DNA from: Exercitatus varius
GTDB taxonomy: Bacteria > Pseudomonadota > Gammaproteobacteria > Enterobacterales > Pasteurellaceae
Length of the DNA: 64,000 nt
Assembly (NCBI RefSeq): GCF_029577735.1
Contig: NZ_JARQTO010000002.1
Location: 248,001-312,000, forward strand
Direction: 5' to 3'
Both the position numbers and the translations under genes were made by a program. The notes beneath the pieces are model-generated. The model was given only the letters and a program-made list of their open reading frames with translations. It was not told the origin of the DNA and searched no databases. Positions 1-9,157 of the stretch are shown here, one piece after another; positions within the stretch are counted from its first letter, which is position 1; every line of letters begins with the position of its first letter.

Positions 1-2
1 TT

Positions 3-2579
3 GAACAAAAATCCACCTCTCACAATCCTCGTTCTACCGTGGGAACCGTGACGGAAATTCACGATTATCTGCGTTTATTATTCGCTCGCGTGGGCGAACC
101 GCGCTGCCCGCATCACAATGTACCGTTAGCGGCGCAAACCATCTCGCAAATGGTGGATAAAGTACTGAGTCAGCCGGAAGATAGCCGCATGATGTTGCTT
201 GCTCCCGTGGTTAAAGCGCGTAAGGGCGAACATCTCAAAATATTAGAACAGATCGCAGCCCAAGGTTATATTCGCGCCCGAATTGACGGCGAAATCTGTG
301 ATTTGTCCGATCCGCCGAAGTTGGAATTACAGAAAAAACATACCATCGAAGTGATCGTGGACCGTTTCAAAGTGCGGGCGGATTTAGCCACAAGATTGGC
401 GGAATCTTTTGAAACCGCGCTGGAATTATCCGGCGGTACGGCGGTAGTTGCTTCGATGGACGATTCAACGGCGGAAGAATTGATTTTTTCCGCTAATTTT
501 GCTTGTCCGCATTGCGGTTATTCCGTGCCGGAACTGGAACCGCGCCTGTTTTCTTTCAACAACCCCGCCGGCGCCTGTCCGACCTGCGACGGTTTGGGCG
601 TTGAACAATATTTTGATGAAACCCGCGTGGTACAAAATCCGGGAATTTCGTTGGCAAGCGGAGCGGTAAAGGGCTGGGATCGCCGCAATTTTTATTATTA
701 CCAAATGATGAAATCCTTGAGTAATCATTACCGCTTTGATCTTGAAGCGCCCTTTGAAAGCCTGCCGAAAAAAATCCGAGACATTGTGCTATACGGTTCG
801 GGTAGTGAAGAAATTGAATTCGTTTATTTGAATGATCGCGGCGACAGCGTGATTCGCCGCCATCCTTTTGAAGGCATTCTGAACAACATGGCGCGCCGTT
901 ACAAAGAAACGGAATCCATATCCGTACGGGAAGAACTGGCGAAAAATATCAGCACCCGTCCTTGTAAGGACTGCTGCGGTTCCCGTTTACGACTTGAAGC
1001 CCGTCATGTGTACATCGGACAAACCAATCTGCCGGATATTGCGGATATGAGTATCGGCGAGGCTTTAGCGTTTTTTGAAAAAATGGCGTTAGCGGGACAA
1101 AAAGCCCGAATTGCCGAAAAAATTCTAAAAGAAATCAAAGAACGTTTATCGTTTCTGGTTAATGTGGGGCTGAATTACCTTTCCCTTTCCCGCTCTGCCG
1201 AGACCTTGTCCGGCGGTGAAGCGCAACGTATCCGTTTAGCCAGCCAAATCGGAGCGGGGCTGGTGGGCGTTATGTATGTGCTGGACGAGCCTTCCATCGG
1301 CTTGCATCAACGAGACAACGAACGCTTGCTTAACACCTTGATTCATTTACGCAATTTAGGCAACACCGTTATTGTTGTGGAACATGACGAAGACGCCATT
1401 CGTGCGGCGGATCATATTATCGATATCGGCCCGGGCGCGGGCGTGCACGGCGGTGAAATCATTGCGCAGGGCAATGCCGAAGAAATTATGGCCAACCCGA
1501 ATTCCATCACGGGTAAATTCCTGTCGGGGAAAGAAAAAATAGAAATTCCGTCAAAACGGACCGCACTTAATAAGAAAAAAATCCTGCGTTTAAACGGCGC
1601 CACAGGAAATAACCTGAAATCCGTCAATCTGGAAATTCCGGTGGGCTTATTCACCTGCATTACGGGCGTATCGGGTTCGGGCAAATCCACGCTGATTAAC
1701 GATACGTTGTTCCCGTTGGCGCAAAATGCGCTGAACCGCGCGGATAACATTGATTTCGCGCCTTACAAATCCATTGAAGGTTTGGAACATTTCGATAAAG
1801 TCATCAACATCGACCAAAGCCCGATCGGACGAACGCCGCGTTCTAACCCGGCGACGTACACCGGTTTATTTACCCCGATCCGCGAATTATTTGCCGGCGT
1901 ACCGGAATCCCGCGCGCGCGGTTATAACCCGGGGCGCTTCAGTTTTAACGTGCGGGGAGGGCGCTGCGAAGCCTGTCAGGGGGACGGCGTGATCAAAGTG
2001 GAAATGCATTTCCTGCCGGACGTTTATGTGCCGTGCGATCAATGTAAAGGCAAACGTTATAACCGTGAAACGCTGGAAATCCGCTACAAAGGCAAAAGCA
2101 TTCACCAGGTGCTGGACATGACGGTAGAAGAGGCGCGCGAATTTTTTGACGCGATTCCCGCCATTGCGCGTAAATTGCAAACCCTGATGGACGTCGGCTT
2201 GTCTTATATTCGTCTCGGACAGTCTTCCACTACGCTTTCCGGCGGTGAAGCGCAACGGGTGAAATTAGCCACCGAATTATCGAAACGCGATACGGGCAAA
2301 ACCCTTTACGTACTGGATGAACCGACTACCGGTCTGCATTTTGCCGACATCAAGCAGTTACTGGACGTGTTGCACCGTTTGCGCGATCAGGGCAATACCA
2401 TCGTGGTGATCGAGCATAATCTGGACGTTATCAAAACCGCCGATTGGATTGTGGATCTCGGTCCCGAAGGCGGTAACGGCGGCGGTGAAATTATCGCAAC
2501 AGGCACGCCTGAACAAGTGGCGAAAGACCCGCGTTCGCACACCGCGCGCTTCCTGAAACCGATGTTAACCCAGAAATAA
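3..2579 (+). CDS. uvrA: UvrABC excinuclease subunit A, 5'-truncated by window edge
   Basis: UvrA is the damage-recognising ATPase of nucleotide excision repair; it loads UvrB onto lesions. The frame is open from base 3 and already reads UvrA sequence (SHNPRSTVGTVTE) before the GTG at 39, so the true start lies upstream; about 858 residues are visible of a usual 940. Seen in order: ABC signature LSGGEAQRIRLA (near 1206), Walker B YVLDEPSIGLH, second Walker A GVSGSGKST (near 1669), a CxxC...CxxC zinc module (1966-2049), second signature LSGGEAQRVKLA (near 2239) and LDEPTTGLHF. The two tandem ABC modules are intact. A USS core sits inside the gene at 1560. Confidence 0.97.
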   Translation, partial: EQKSTSHNPRSTVGTVTEIHDYLRLLFARVGEPRCPHHNVPLAAQTISQMVDKVLSQPEDSRMMLLAPVVKARKGEHLKILEQIAAQGYIRARIDGEICDLSDPPKLELQKKHTIEVIVDRFKVRADLATRLAESFETALELSGGTAVVASMDDSTAEELIFSANFACPHCGYSVPELEPRLFSFNNPAGACPTCDGLGVEQYFDETRVVQNPGISLASGAVKGWDRRNFYYYQMMKSLSNHYRFDLEAPFESLPKKIRDIVLYGSGSEEIEFVYLNDRGDSVIRRHPFEGILNNMARRYKETESISVREELAKNISTRPCKDCCGSRLRLEARHVYIGQTNLPDIADMSIGEALAFFEKMALAGQKARIAEKILKEIKERLSFLVNVGLNYLSLSRSAETLSGGEAQRIRLASQIGAGLVGVMYVLDEPSIGLHQRDNERLLNTLIHLRNLGNTVIVVEHDEDAIRAADHIIDIGPGAGVHGGEIIAQGNAEEIMANPNSITGKFLSGKEKIEIPSKRTALNKKKILRLNGATGNNLKSVNLEIPVGLFTCITGVSGSGKSTLINDTLFPLAQNALNRADNIDFAPYKSIEGLEHFDKVINIDQSPIGRTPRSNPATYTGLFTPIRELFAGVPESRARGYNPGRFSFNVRGGRCEACQGDGVIKVEMHFLPDVYVPCDQCKGKRYNRETLEIRYKGKSIHQVLDMTVEEAREFFDAIPAIARKLQTLMDVGLSYIRLGQSSTTLSGGEAQRVKLATELSKRDTGKTLYVLDEPTTGLHFADIKQLLDVLHRLRDQGNTIVVIEHNLDVIKTADWIVDLGPEGGNGGGEIIATGTPEQVAKDPRSHTARFLKPMLTQK

Positions 2580-2610
2580 CCGCTTTGCTCGATACCGAAA
2601 AGGATTTTGC

Positions 2611-2665
2611 AGCGGTCAATGGCGATAAAAAAACATCGCAAAATTTGACCGCACTTTTCTTTCCG
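2611..2665 (+). terminator. USS-based terminator after uvrA
   Basis: An inverted repeat pairs GCGGTCAA (about 2613) with TTGACCGC (2645-2652), with an inner GCGAT/ATCGC pairing, and is followed by TTTTCTTTC. The right arm contains a reverse USS core (2648-2656). It lies directly between uvrA and nfsA. Confidence 0.6.
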
Positions 2666-2699
2666 AACGCAAGAAAACAGAGAATAAAGAGGCAATATT

Positions 2700-3419
2700 A
2701 TGCAAAGCAAACCCGCTTTAGAGACGATTTTATCCCATCGTTCCATTCGTAAATTCACGGATCAACCGATTTCCGAGGAGACTTTCGAACGGTTAATCGA
2801 CGCCGCCCGGCGCGCGTCTTCCTCGAATAACCTGCAGTGCGTGACCATTATTCGGGTGAAGGATCCCGCGATCCGCCAAACGTTACGGCAAGCTTCCGGC
2901 ATGGAATATGTCACCGAATGTGCGGAATTTTTGGTGTTCTGTATTGATTTTCACAAGCATCGGCAGCTTGATCCTGACGCTCAGCTGGATTGGGCGGAAG
3001 TCAGCCTCATCGGCGCGGTGGATACGGGAATTATGGCGCAGAACGTGTTGTTGGCGGCGGAATCGCTCGGTTTAGGCGGCGTATATATCGGTGCGTTGCG
3101 CAACGGCATTGAAACGGCGGCAAAAGCGTTGAATTTGCCGAAATTCTGCGTGCCGTTAGTCGGAATGTGTCTGGGCTATCCGGCGCAGAATCCGGATTTG
3201 AAACCTCGCCTGCCGCGTCAGTTAATGTGTCACGAAAACGGGTATCAACCGCTCGACGAAAACCTTCTGGCGGATTACAACGCCGAAATCGCCGCCTATT
3301 ATCGGGCGCGCACCGGCGAATCTCAACAATGGCAGGATGCGATTCGCCATTCGTTAGATCACGCCGTGCGTCCGCATATTCTGCCGTTCTTCCAACAACA
3401 AGGATTGCTAAAACGTTAA
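2700..3419 (+). CDS. nfsA: Oxygen-insensitive NADPH nitroreductase (NfsA family)
   Basis: Predicted FMN-dependent, two-electron reductase of nitroaromatics and quinones, cytoplasmic. The 239-residue length matches NfsA (about 240). The N-terminus carries the family signature HRSIRKFTDQPIS, followed by a Ser-rich FMN-phosphate segment (ASSSNNLQ) and the central GLGGVYIGALRN stretch. The C-terminal YYRARTG region is also NfsA-like. AGAGG lies 10 bases before the ATG. It appears to be a single-gene unit, flanked by a USS-type terminator on each side. A related flavin reductase of the same superfamily is the only realistic alternative. Confidence 0.88.
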   Translation: MQSKPALETILSHRSIRKFTDQPISEETFERLIDAARRASSSNNLQCVTIIRVKDPAIRQTLRQASGMEYVTECAEFLVFCIDFHKHRQLDPDAQLDWAEVSLIGAVDTGIMAQNVLLAAESLGLGGVYIGALRNGIETAAKALNLPKFCVPLVGMCLGYPAQNPDLKPRLPRQLMCHENGYQPLDENLLADYNAEIAAYYRARTGESQQWQDAIRHSLDHAVRPHILPFFQQQGLLKR

Positions 3420-3425
3420 TTTTTT

Positions 3426-3475
3426 CGACCGCACTTCAAAGAAGCAATCCGTTAAAGTGCGGTCGATTTTTCGTG
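3426..3475. terminator. Paired-USS terminator after nfsA
   Basis: Head-to-head USS cores (3428-3436 reverse, 3455-3463 forward) form a 12-bp stem (TCGACCGCACTT / AAGTGCGGTCGA) around an 18-nt loop, followed by TTTTTCG. Confidence 0.75.
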
Positions 3476-3499
3476 AGTTTTTTCTGCGCAAACCTCAGC

Positions 3500-3528
3500 T
3501 TTAATCTTGCATGATTTATGCGTATAAT
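3500..3528 (+). promoter_or_regulatory. Possible sigma-70 promoter for ribF
   Basis: A perfect -10 hexamer TATAAT is at 3523-3528, 45 bases before the ribF ATG. The -35 at the right distance (TTTAAT, 3500-3505) is weak, so only the -10 is well supported. Confidence 0.4.
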
Positions 3529-3573
3529 ACCGCATTACTTCGGCTTTAAACTCAAGGAACGGATTTTCACTCA

Positions 3574-4527
3574 ATGCGATTGATTCGAGGCATGCACAAT
3601 CTGCGGCAAAATTTTGAACGTTGCGCGCTAACCATTGGTAATTTTGACGGCGTGCACCTCGGACATCAGGCCGTGTTGCGTCACTTGCGTGAAAAAGCGA
3701 ACAGCCTGAATCTGCCGATGGTCGTGATGTTATTCGAACCTCAGCCGCGCGAATATTTTCAGGGTGAACGAGCGCCCGCCCGTTTGATGCGGTTGCGTGA
3801 TAAATTGCATTATTTAAACGAAGCCGGTGTGGATTTCGTCATCTGCATAAAATTTGACCGCGCTTTTGCGGCGTTAACGGCGGAGGCATTTATCCGCGAA
3901 TGGCTGGTGCACAAACTGAATGTCGGTTTTTTGAGCATCGGCGACGATTTCCGTTTCGGCGCCGACCGGAAAGGAGATTTCGCCTTGTTACAACAAGCCG
4001 GTGCGCAATTCGGCTTTACGGTGGAAGACAACAGCACTTTCTATTTGCGCGAACAGCGAATCAGCAGCACGGCAATCCGCACCGCTTTGGCGCAAGATAA
4101 CCTTGCTTTGGCGGAAAGCCTGCTCGGCCGACCTTATCGCATTTTCGGCAAAGTGGTGCACGGAAAAAAATTAGGGCGCACCATCGGTTTTCCTACGGCG
4201 AATATCCGTTTGCAGCGTCAGGTGAATCCGGTTAAAGGCGTGTATGCGGTGAAAGTGCAATGCGAAGCGAGTGTGCGGGGCGAAAAGTGCGGTCGAATTT
4301 TTGAAGGAATTGCGAACATCGGTCAGCGCCCGACGGTGGATGGTGTGAAACAGTTGCTTGAGGTGCATCTATTTGATTTTAATAGTAATTTATACGGTAA
4401 AACTATTTCGGTGGAATTTTGTAAAAAAATCCGCGACGAAGTAAAATTTCCATCGGTGGACGCGCTGAAAGCGCAAATTCGGCAAGATGCCCTGACGGCG
4501 AGAGATTATTTTCAACGGAACGGCTGA
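3574..4527 (+). CDS. ribF: Bifunctional riboflavin kinase / FAD synthetase
   Basis: Phosphorylates riboflavin to FMN and adenylates FMN to FAD. The 317-residue protein has the N-terminal nucleotidyltransferase domain with TIGNFDGVHLGH (residues about 21-32) and the ISSTAIR motif near 165, then the flavokinase domain with GKKLGRTIGFPTANI and EVHLFDF. It heads the ribF-ileS-lspA-ispH series also seen in enterobacteria, although fkpB, which sits before ispH in E. coli, is absent. A forward USS core lies inside at 4285-4293. ATG 3574 starts the family-typical MRLIRG. Confidence 0.96.
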   Translation: MRLIRGMHNLRQNFERCALTIGNFDGVHLGHQAVLRHLREKANSLNLPMVVMLFEPQPREYFQGERAPARLMRLRDKLHYLNEAGVDFVICIKFDRAFAALTAEAFIREWLVHKLNVGFLSIGDDFRFGADRKGDFALLQQAGAQFGFTVEDNSTFYLREQRISSTAIRTALAQDNLALAESLLGRPYRIFGKVVHGKKLGRTIGFPTANIRLQRQVNPVKGVYAVKVQCEASVRGEKCGRIFEGIANIGQRPTVDGVKQLLEVHLFDFNSNLYGKTISVEFCKKIRDEVKFPSVDALKAQIRQDALTARDYFQRNG

Positions 4528-4574
4528 TTCCGTGATTTCAACAACAAGATTTTTTATTTACAACGGTACGAAAA

Positions 4575-7379
4575 ATGTCTGAACAAAAAGATTACAAAAA
4601 TACGTTAAACCTGCCGGAAACGGGGTTTCCGATGCGCGGAGATTTGGCTAAACGCGAGCCTGCGATGCTAAAAAACTGGTATGAAAAAAATCTCTATCAA
4701 AAAATCCGCGCTTATTCGAAAGGCAAAAAATCTTTCATTTTGCATGACGGTCCTCCTTATGCCAACGGTAGCATTCATATCGGTCACGCTGTAAATAAAA
4801 TTTTAAAAGACATTATTATTAAATCCAAAACCGCGCTGGGTTTTGACAGCCCGTATATTCCGGGCTGGGACTGCCACGGCTTGCCGATTGAATTAAAAGT
4901 GGAAGCTTTGGTGGGAAAACCGAATCAGAAAATCTCGGCGGCGGAATTTCGCGAAGAATGCCGTAAATATGCGCGTGAACAAGTGGAAGGACAGAAAAAA
5001 GATTTCATTCGTTTAGGCGTGTTAGGTGATTGGGATAATCCGTATCTGACCATGAATTTCGATACGGAAGCCAATATCATTCGGGCGTTCGGTAAAGCGG
5101 TGGCAAACGGGCATTTGTACAAAGGTTCCAAACCGGTTCACTGGTGCTTGGATTGCGCCTCTTCACTGGCGGAAGCGGAAGTGGAATATGAAGACAGAAC
5201 TTCACCGTCCATTTATGTGCGTTTTGCCGCGGTCGATGAAAGTGCGGTGGAAAATAAGTTCGTTTTAACGGAAAAAGGACAAGGCAAATTGTCCGCGGTG
5301 ATTTGGACGACGACGCCTTGGACGTTGCCGTCCAATAAAGCCATTTCCATCAACCCGGAATTGGAATACCAAATCGTGCAATTCGGTGAGGAGCGTTTAA
5401 TTTTAGCCGCCGAATTAGTAGCAAGCGTTGCGCAGGCGGTTGGCATTGAAAATTGGAAAGTATTGGGATCGGCAAAAGGGTCCGATTTGGAATTACTGCA
5501 ATTTAAACATCCGTTCTATTATTACAATGTGCCGTTTATTCTGGGCGATCACGTCACCACCGACGGCGGAACGGGATTGGTGCATACCGCACCGGATCAC
5601 GGTCAGGACGACTATGTGGTTTCCCGCAAATACAATATCGGTATGGCCGGTTTAGTGGGCAACGATGGTAAATTTAATTCGGATGTGAAATTTTTTGCGG
5701 GACTTGGCGTGTTTGAGTCTAACGGTAAAGTGCTGGAAAAATTAGAGGAAGTGGGCGCATTACTGAAACTGGGAAAAATCCGCCACAGTTATCCGCATTG
5801 CTGGCGTCACAAAACTCCGATTATCTTTCGCGCTACGCCGCAGTGGTTTATCGGTATGGAAACCAAAGGTTTACGCCAACAGGCATTGACTGAAATTAAA
5901 AATGTGCGTTGGATTCCGGATTGGGGTCAGGCCCGTATTGAAAAGATGGTGGAAAACCGTCCGGATTGGTGTATTTCTCGTCAGCGTACCTGGGGCGTGC
6001 CGGTGGCGTTATTTATTCATAACGAAACCGAACAGCTGCACCCACATACCGTCGAGTTAATCGAAAAAGTGGCGAAACTGGTTGAACAAAAAGGCATTCA
6101 GGCCTGGTGGGATCTGGATCCGAAAGATTTACTCGGCGACGATGCCGAACATTACAGCAAAGTGCCGGATACGTTGGACGTCTGGTTTGATTCCGGCTCC
6201 ACTTATTATTCCGTGGTGAAAAACCGCCCTGAATTTAACGGCAAAGAAGCGGATATGTATCTCGAAGGTTCCGATCAACACCGCGGTTGGTTTATGTCGT
6301 CGTTAATGCTTTCCACCGCAACCGATAATAAAGCGCCTTACAAACAAGTGCTGACTCACGGTTTTACGGTGGACGGTCAAGGTCGGAAAATGTCGAAATC
6401 CATCGGTAATATCGTAACGCCGCAGGAAGTGATGGATAAATTCGGCGGCGATATTTTACGTTTATGGGTGGCGTCAACGGACTATACCGGCGAAATGACG
6501 GTTTCCGATGAGATCTTAAAACGTGCTGCAGACAGTTACCGTCGTATCCGTAATACTGCTCGTTTCTTGCTGGCGAATTTGAACGGTTTTGATCCGAAAC
6601 GGGATTTGGTGAAACCGGAAGACATGATTTCCCTCGATCGTTGGGCGGTGGATTGTGCATTGCAGGCGCAAAACGAAATTCAAGACGCGTATGATAATTA
6701 TCAGTTCCATACCGTGGTGCAGCGTTTAATGAAATTCTGTTCTGTCGAAATGGGCTCATTCTATTTAGATATTATCAAAGATCGTCAATACACGACCAAA
6801 GCGGACAGTCTTGCCCGTCGCAGTTGTCAAACGGCGTTGTGGCATATTGCGGAAGCCTTGGTACGTTGGATTGCGCCGATTCTTTCCTTCACGGCGGATG
6901 AAATCTGGCACTATATTCCGGGTGAGCGCGGTGAATTTGTTTTCACCGAAGAATTTTATGACGGTTTATTCGCTCTGGAACCCGACGAAGAATTGGATGA
7001 CGCTTACTGGCAACAAGTGATCACCGTACGTAACGAAGTCAACCGCGTGCTTGAACAAGCCCGTAATGATAAAGTGATCGGCGGCGGCTTGGAAGCGGAA
7101 GTGACCATTTTCGCTAACGACGAATACCGCGCGTTGCTCAATAAACTGGGCAATGAATTACGTTTTGTAACGATTACGTCAAAAGCCGAAGTGAAAACTT
7201 TAGCGGATGCCGATGTATCCGAAGGCGAAGTGCCGGGATTAGCCATCAAAGCTATTCGTTCCGCCAACCACAAATGCCCGCGCTGCTGGCATTATTCGGA
7301 CAGTAAAGACGCAAACAGCCTGTGTTCGCGCTGTGAAGAAAACGTCAACGGCAACGGTGAAGTGCGTCGGTTTGCGTAA
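4575..7379 (+). CDS. ileS: Isoleucyl-tRNA synthetase
   Basis: Charges tRNA-Ile, and edits mischarged valine through its CP1 domain. It is a class I synthetase of 934 residues (E. coli 938). The HIGH-type motif is PPYANGSIHIGHAVNK (about residues 59-74) and KMSKS occurs in GRKMSKSIGN (about 602-611). The C-terminal zinc finger CPRCW...CSRC ends the protein, as in bacterial type-1 IleRS. It follows ribF by 47 bases. A USS core lies in the coding sequence at 5240. Confidence 0.98.
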   Translation: MSEQKDYKNTLNLPETGFPMRGDLAKREPAMLKNWYEKNLYQKIRAYSKGKKSFILHDGPPYANGSIHIGHAVNKILKDIIIKSKTALGFDSPYIPGWDCHGLPIELKVEALVGKPNQKISAAEFREECRKYAREQVEGQKKDFIRLGVLGDWDNPYLTMNFDTEANIIRAFGKAVANGHLYKGSKPVHWCLDCASSLAEAEVEYEDRTSPSIYVRFAAVDESAVENKFVLTEKGQGKLSAVIWTTTPWTLPSNKAISINPELEYQIVQFGEERLILAAELVASVAQAVGIENWKVLGSAKGSDLELLQFKHPFYYYNVPFILGDHVTTDGGTGLVHTAPDHGQDDYVVSRKYNIGMAGLVGNDGKFNSDVKFFAGLGVFESNGKVLEKLEEVGALLKLGKIRHSYPHCWRHKTPIIFRATPQWFIGMETKGLRQQALTEIKNVRWIPDWGQARIEKMVENRPDWCISRQRTWGVPVALFIHNETEQLHPHTVELIEKVAKLVEQKGIQAWWDLDPKDLLGDDAEHYSKVPDTLDVWFDSGSTYYSVVKNRPEFNGKEADMYLEGSDQHRGWFMSSLMLSTATDNKAPYKQVLTHGFTVDGQGRKMSKSIGNIVTPQEVMDKFGGDILRLWVASTDYTGEMTVSDEILKRAADSYRRIRNTARFLLANLNGFDPKRDLVKPEDMISLDRWAVDCALQAQNEIQDAYDNYQFHTVVQRLMKFCSVEMGSFYLDIIKDRQYTTKADSLARRSCQTALWHIAEALVRWIAPILSFTADEIWHYIPGERGEFVFTEEFYDGLFALEPDEELDDAYWQQVITVRNEVNRVLEQARNDKVIGGGLEAEVTIFANDEYRALLNKLGNELRFVTITSKAEVKTLADADVSEGEVPGLAIKAIRSANHKCPRCWHYSDSKDANSLCSRCEENVNGNGEVRRFA

Positions 7380-7417
7380 TGATGTCACCGGATTTTAAAG
7401 CGGATTGATATTTTTGG

Positions 7418-7483
7418 TAAGGGCGAATCATATTCGCCCTAAATTTCAGGGATTATCTCGGGCGAAGATCATTCGCCCTTACA
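7418..7483. repeat. Two tandem GGGCGAAT dyads between ileS and lspA
   Basis: Two adjacent imperfect palindromes of the form GGGCGAA-N4/5-ATTCGCCC occupy the ileS-lspA gap (first about 7421-7440, second about 7461-7480). The two units share their arms but differ in the loop. A diverged unit with similar arms occurs before aroA (58366-58389), which suggests a small dispersed dyad family. They could serve as a processing or attenuation site between cotranscribed genes. Confidence 0.6.
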
Positions 7484-7501
7484 TTATTTAGGTTGCATCA
7501 G

Positions 7502-7993
7502 ATGCAAAAAAAATCAGGTTTATCATTTTTATGGTTAAGTGCGGTCGCTTTTTTCATAGATTTACTAACGAAATATATCGTGACGCAAAACTTTGAACTA
7601 TATGAAAGCGTAAACGTACTGCCGATATTTAATTTAACCTATGCCAGAAATACGGGTGCCGCCTTCAGTTTTCTAGCGGAACACGGCGGTTGGCAGAAAT
7701 ATTTTTTTATTGTGCTGGCGTTGGTGATTTCCGCCGTGTTGGTGTATTTGCTCCGTAAAAACAGTGCGCAGCAGAAATTGCAGAATTCCGCTTACGCCTT
7801 AATTATCGGCGGAGCGCTTGCCAATATGGCGGATCGCGCTTATAACGGTTTTGTGGTGGATTTCTTCGATTTTTTCTGGCGGGAATGGCATTATCCCGTG
7901 TTTAATGTGGCGGATATCGCCATTTGTGTAGGCGTGGGATTGTTGATTCTGGACAGTTTTAAGAATGGCGAGAAAAAGGCGGACAAGCGATGA
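7502..7993 (+). CDS. lspA: Lipoprotein signal peptidase (signal peptidase II)
   Basis: Inner-membrane aspartyl protease that cleaves prolipoprotein signal peptides after lipidation. It has 163 residues and four hydrophobic segments. The catalytic aspartates fall in GFVVD (residue 120) and FNVAD (residue 138), and the conserved NxxxARNTGAAFSF and GGALANMADR motifs are present. ATG 7502 is preferred to TTG 7493, because the protein then begins MQKKSGLSFLWL like Haemophilus homologues and TTAGG precedes it. A USS core lies at 7537-7545 near the start of the gene. It overlaps ispH by 4 bases. Confidence 0.95.
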   Translation: MQKKSGLSFLWLSAVAFFIDLLTKYIVTQNFELYESVNVLPIFNLTYARNTGAAFSFLAEHGGWQKYFFIVLALVISAVLVYLLRKNSAQQKLQNSAYALIIGGALANMADRAYNGFVVDFFDFFWREWHYPVFNVADIAICVGVGLLILDSFKNGEKKADKR

Positions 7994-8937
7994 AAATTAT
8001 TTTAGCCAATCCGCGCGGCTTCTGCGCCGGCGTGGATCGCGCCATCAGTATTGTGGAACTTGCCCTTGAAATTCACGGTGCACCGATTTACGTACGTCAC
8101 GAAGTGGTGCACAATCGTTTTGTCGTGAACGGATTGCGCGAACGCGGCGCCGTCTTTGTGGAAGAATTGGATGAAGTGCCGGACGGCGCGATTGTGATTT
8201 TTTCCGCCCACGGCGTGCCGCAGTCGGTGCGTCAGGAAGCGAAGCGCCGCAATCTGAAAGTGTTCGACGCCACTTGCCCGCTGGTAACGAAAGTGCATAT
8301 GCAGGTGGCGCGCGCCAGTCGTAAAGGAACAAAAGCGATTCTTATCGGGCACGAAGGTCATCCTGAAGTGCAGGGCACCATGGGACAATATGACAATCGT
8401 GACGGCGGCATTTTTTTGGTTGAAAACGTGGAAGATATTGCAAAATTGCATTTGCGCGACGGCGATGATTTGACTTTTATGACACAAACGACATTATCCA
8501 TTGACGATACGGCGGATGTGATTGAAGCGTTAAAACAAAAATATCCCAATATTCAGGGGCCGCGTAAAAACGATATTTGTTATGCCACCACCAACCGCCA
8601 ACAGGCGGTGCGGGATTTAGCCAAGCAATGCGATTTAGTCATTGTTATCGGGTCGAAAAATTCCTCTAATTCCAACCGTCTGGCGGAACTGGCAAACCGC
8701 ATGGGCACGCCGGCGAAGCTGCTGGATGACGCGAATGACGTCGATCCGGCCTGGCTCGAAAATGTCGAAACCATCGGTGTGACGGCAGGGGCTTCGGCGC
8801 CGGAAGTGCTGGTGCAATCTGTGGTTTCCCGCTTGAGAGAATTGGGCGTGGATACGGTTGAAGAGCTGGAAGGCTGCGAAGAAAATATGTTCTTCGAGGT
8901 GCCGAAAGAACTGCGTGTCAACGAAGTGAATGAATAA
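7990..8937 (+). CDS. ispH: 4-hydroxy-3-methylbut-2-enyl diphosphate reductase
   Basis: Last step of the MEP isoprenoid pathway, giving IPP and DMAPP via a [4Fe-4S] cluster. It has 315 residues, and the three cluster cysteines are seen at residues 12 (RGFCAGVDRA), 96 (DATCPLV) and 197 (NDICYATTNRQ). The HEVVHN and GHEGHPEV histidine motifs are present. The start overlaps the lspA stop (ATGA), so translation is probably coupled. Confidence 0.98.
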   Translation: MKIILANPRGFCAGVDRAISIVELALEIHGAPIYVRHEVVHNRFVVNGLRERGAVFVEELDEVPDGAIVIFSAHGVPQSVRQEAKRRNLKVFDATCPLVTKVHMQVARASRKGTKAILIGHEGHPEVQGTMGQYDNRDGGIFLVENVEDIAKLHLRDGDDLTFMTQTTLSIDDTADVIEALKQKYPNIQGPRKNDICYATTNRQQAVRDLAKQCDLVIVIGSKNSSNSNRLAELANRMGTPAKLLDDANDVDPAWLENVETIGVTAGASAPEVLVQSVVSRLRELGVDTVEELEGCEENMFFEVPKELRVNEVNE

Positions 8938-9000
8938 GGTTTTTGATCGGCGCCTTTATTCGTTTTTCTGAAAAAACGTGTCGATTTTTTACCGCACTTT

Positions 9001-9038
9001 AAGGGGCGTTGGCGAAAGCCGAACGCCCTTTTATTTTA
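9001..9038 (+). terminator. Terminator after ispH
   Basis: A GC-rich stem (GGGCGTTGGC / GCC-G-AACGCCC, about 9004-9028) with a GAAA loop is followed by TTTTATTTT. A reverse USS core (8991-8999) sits just before it. Confidence 0.7.
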
Positions 9039-9049
9039 TAAATCGATTA

Positions 9050-9071
9050 TTTTTGCGATCAGGATTCCAAA
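9050..9071 (+). promoter_or_regulatory. Candidate CRP-S (competence) site upstream of comE1
   Basis: The left half TTTTTGCGATC matches the Pasteurellaceae CRP-S half-site (TGCGA core at 9054-9058). After 6 bases the right half reads TTCCA, three of five against TCGCA. Sites of this type need CRP plus Sxy and control competence genes. This one lies about 87 bases before the comE1 ATG. Confidence 0.5.
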
Positions 9072-9157
9072 AGTGCGGTCGGATTGTTGCCGATTTTTGC
9101 CGTTCCTTTCAAAGTATGCCCGTTGAAAATACTCAACATAACTTAGAAGGAAAATTT

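Noticed and set aside
8978..9157. Longer comE1 reading frame
   Set aside because: The frame is open upstream of ATG 9158, but it would translate the terminator, the CRP-S site and a USS, and would bury the signal peptide.
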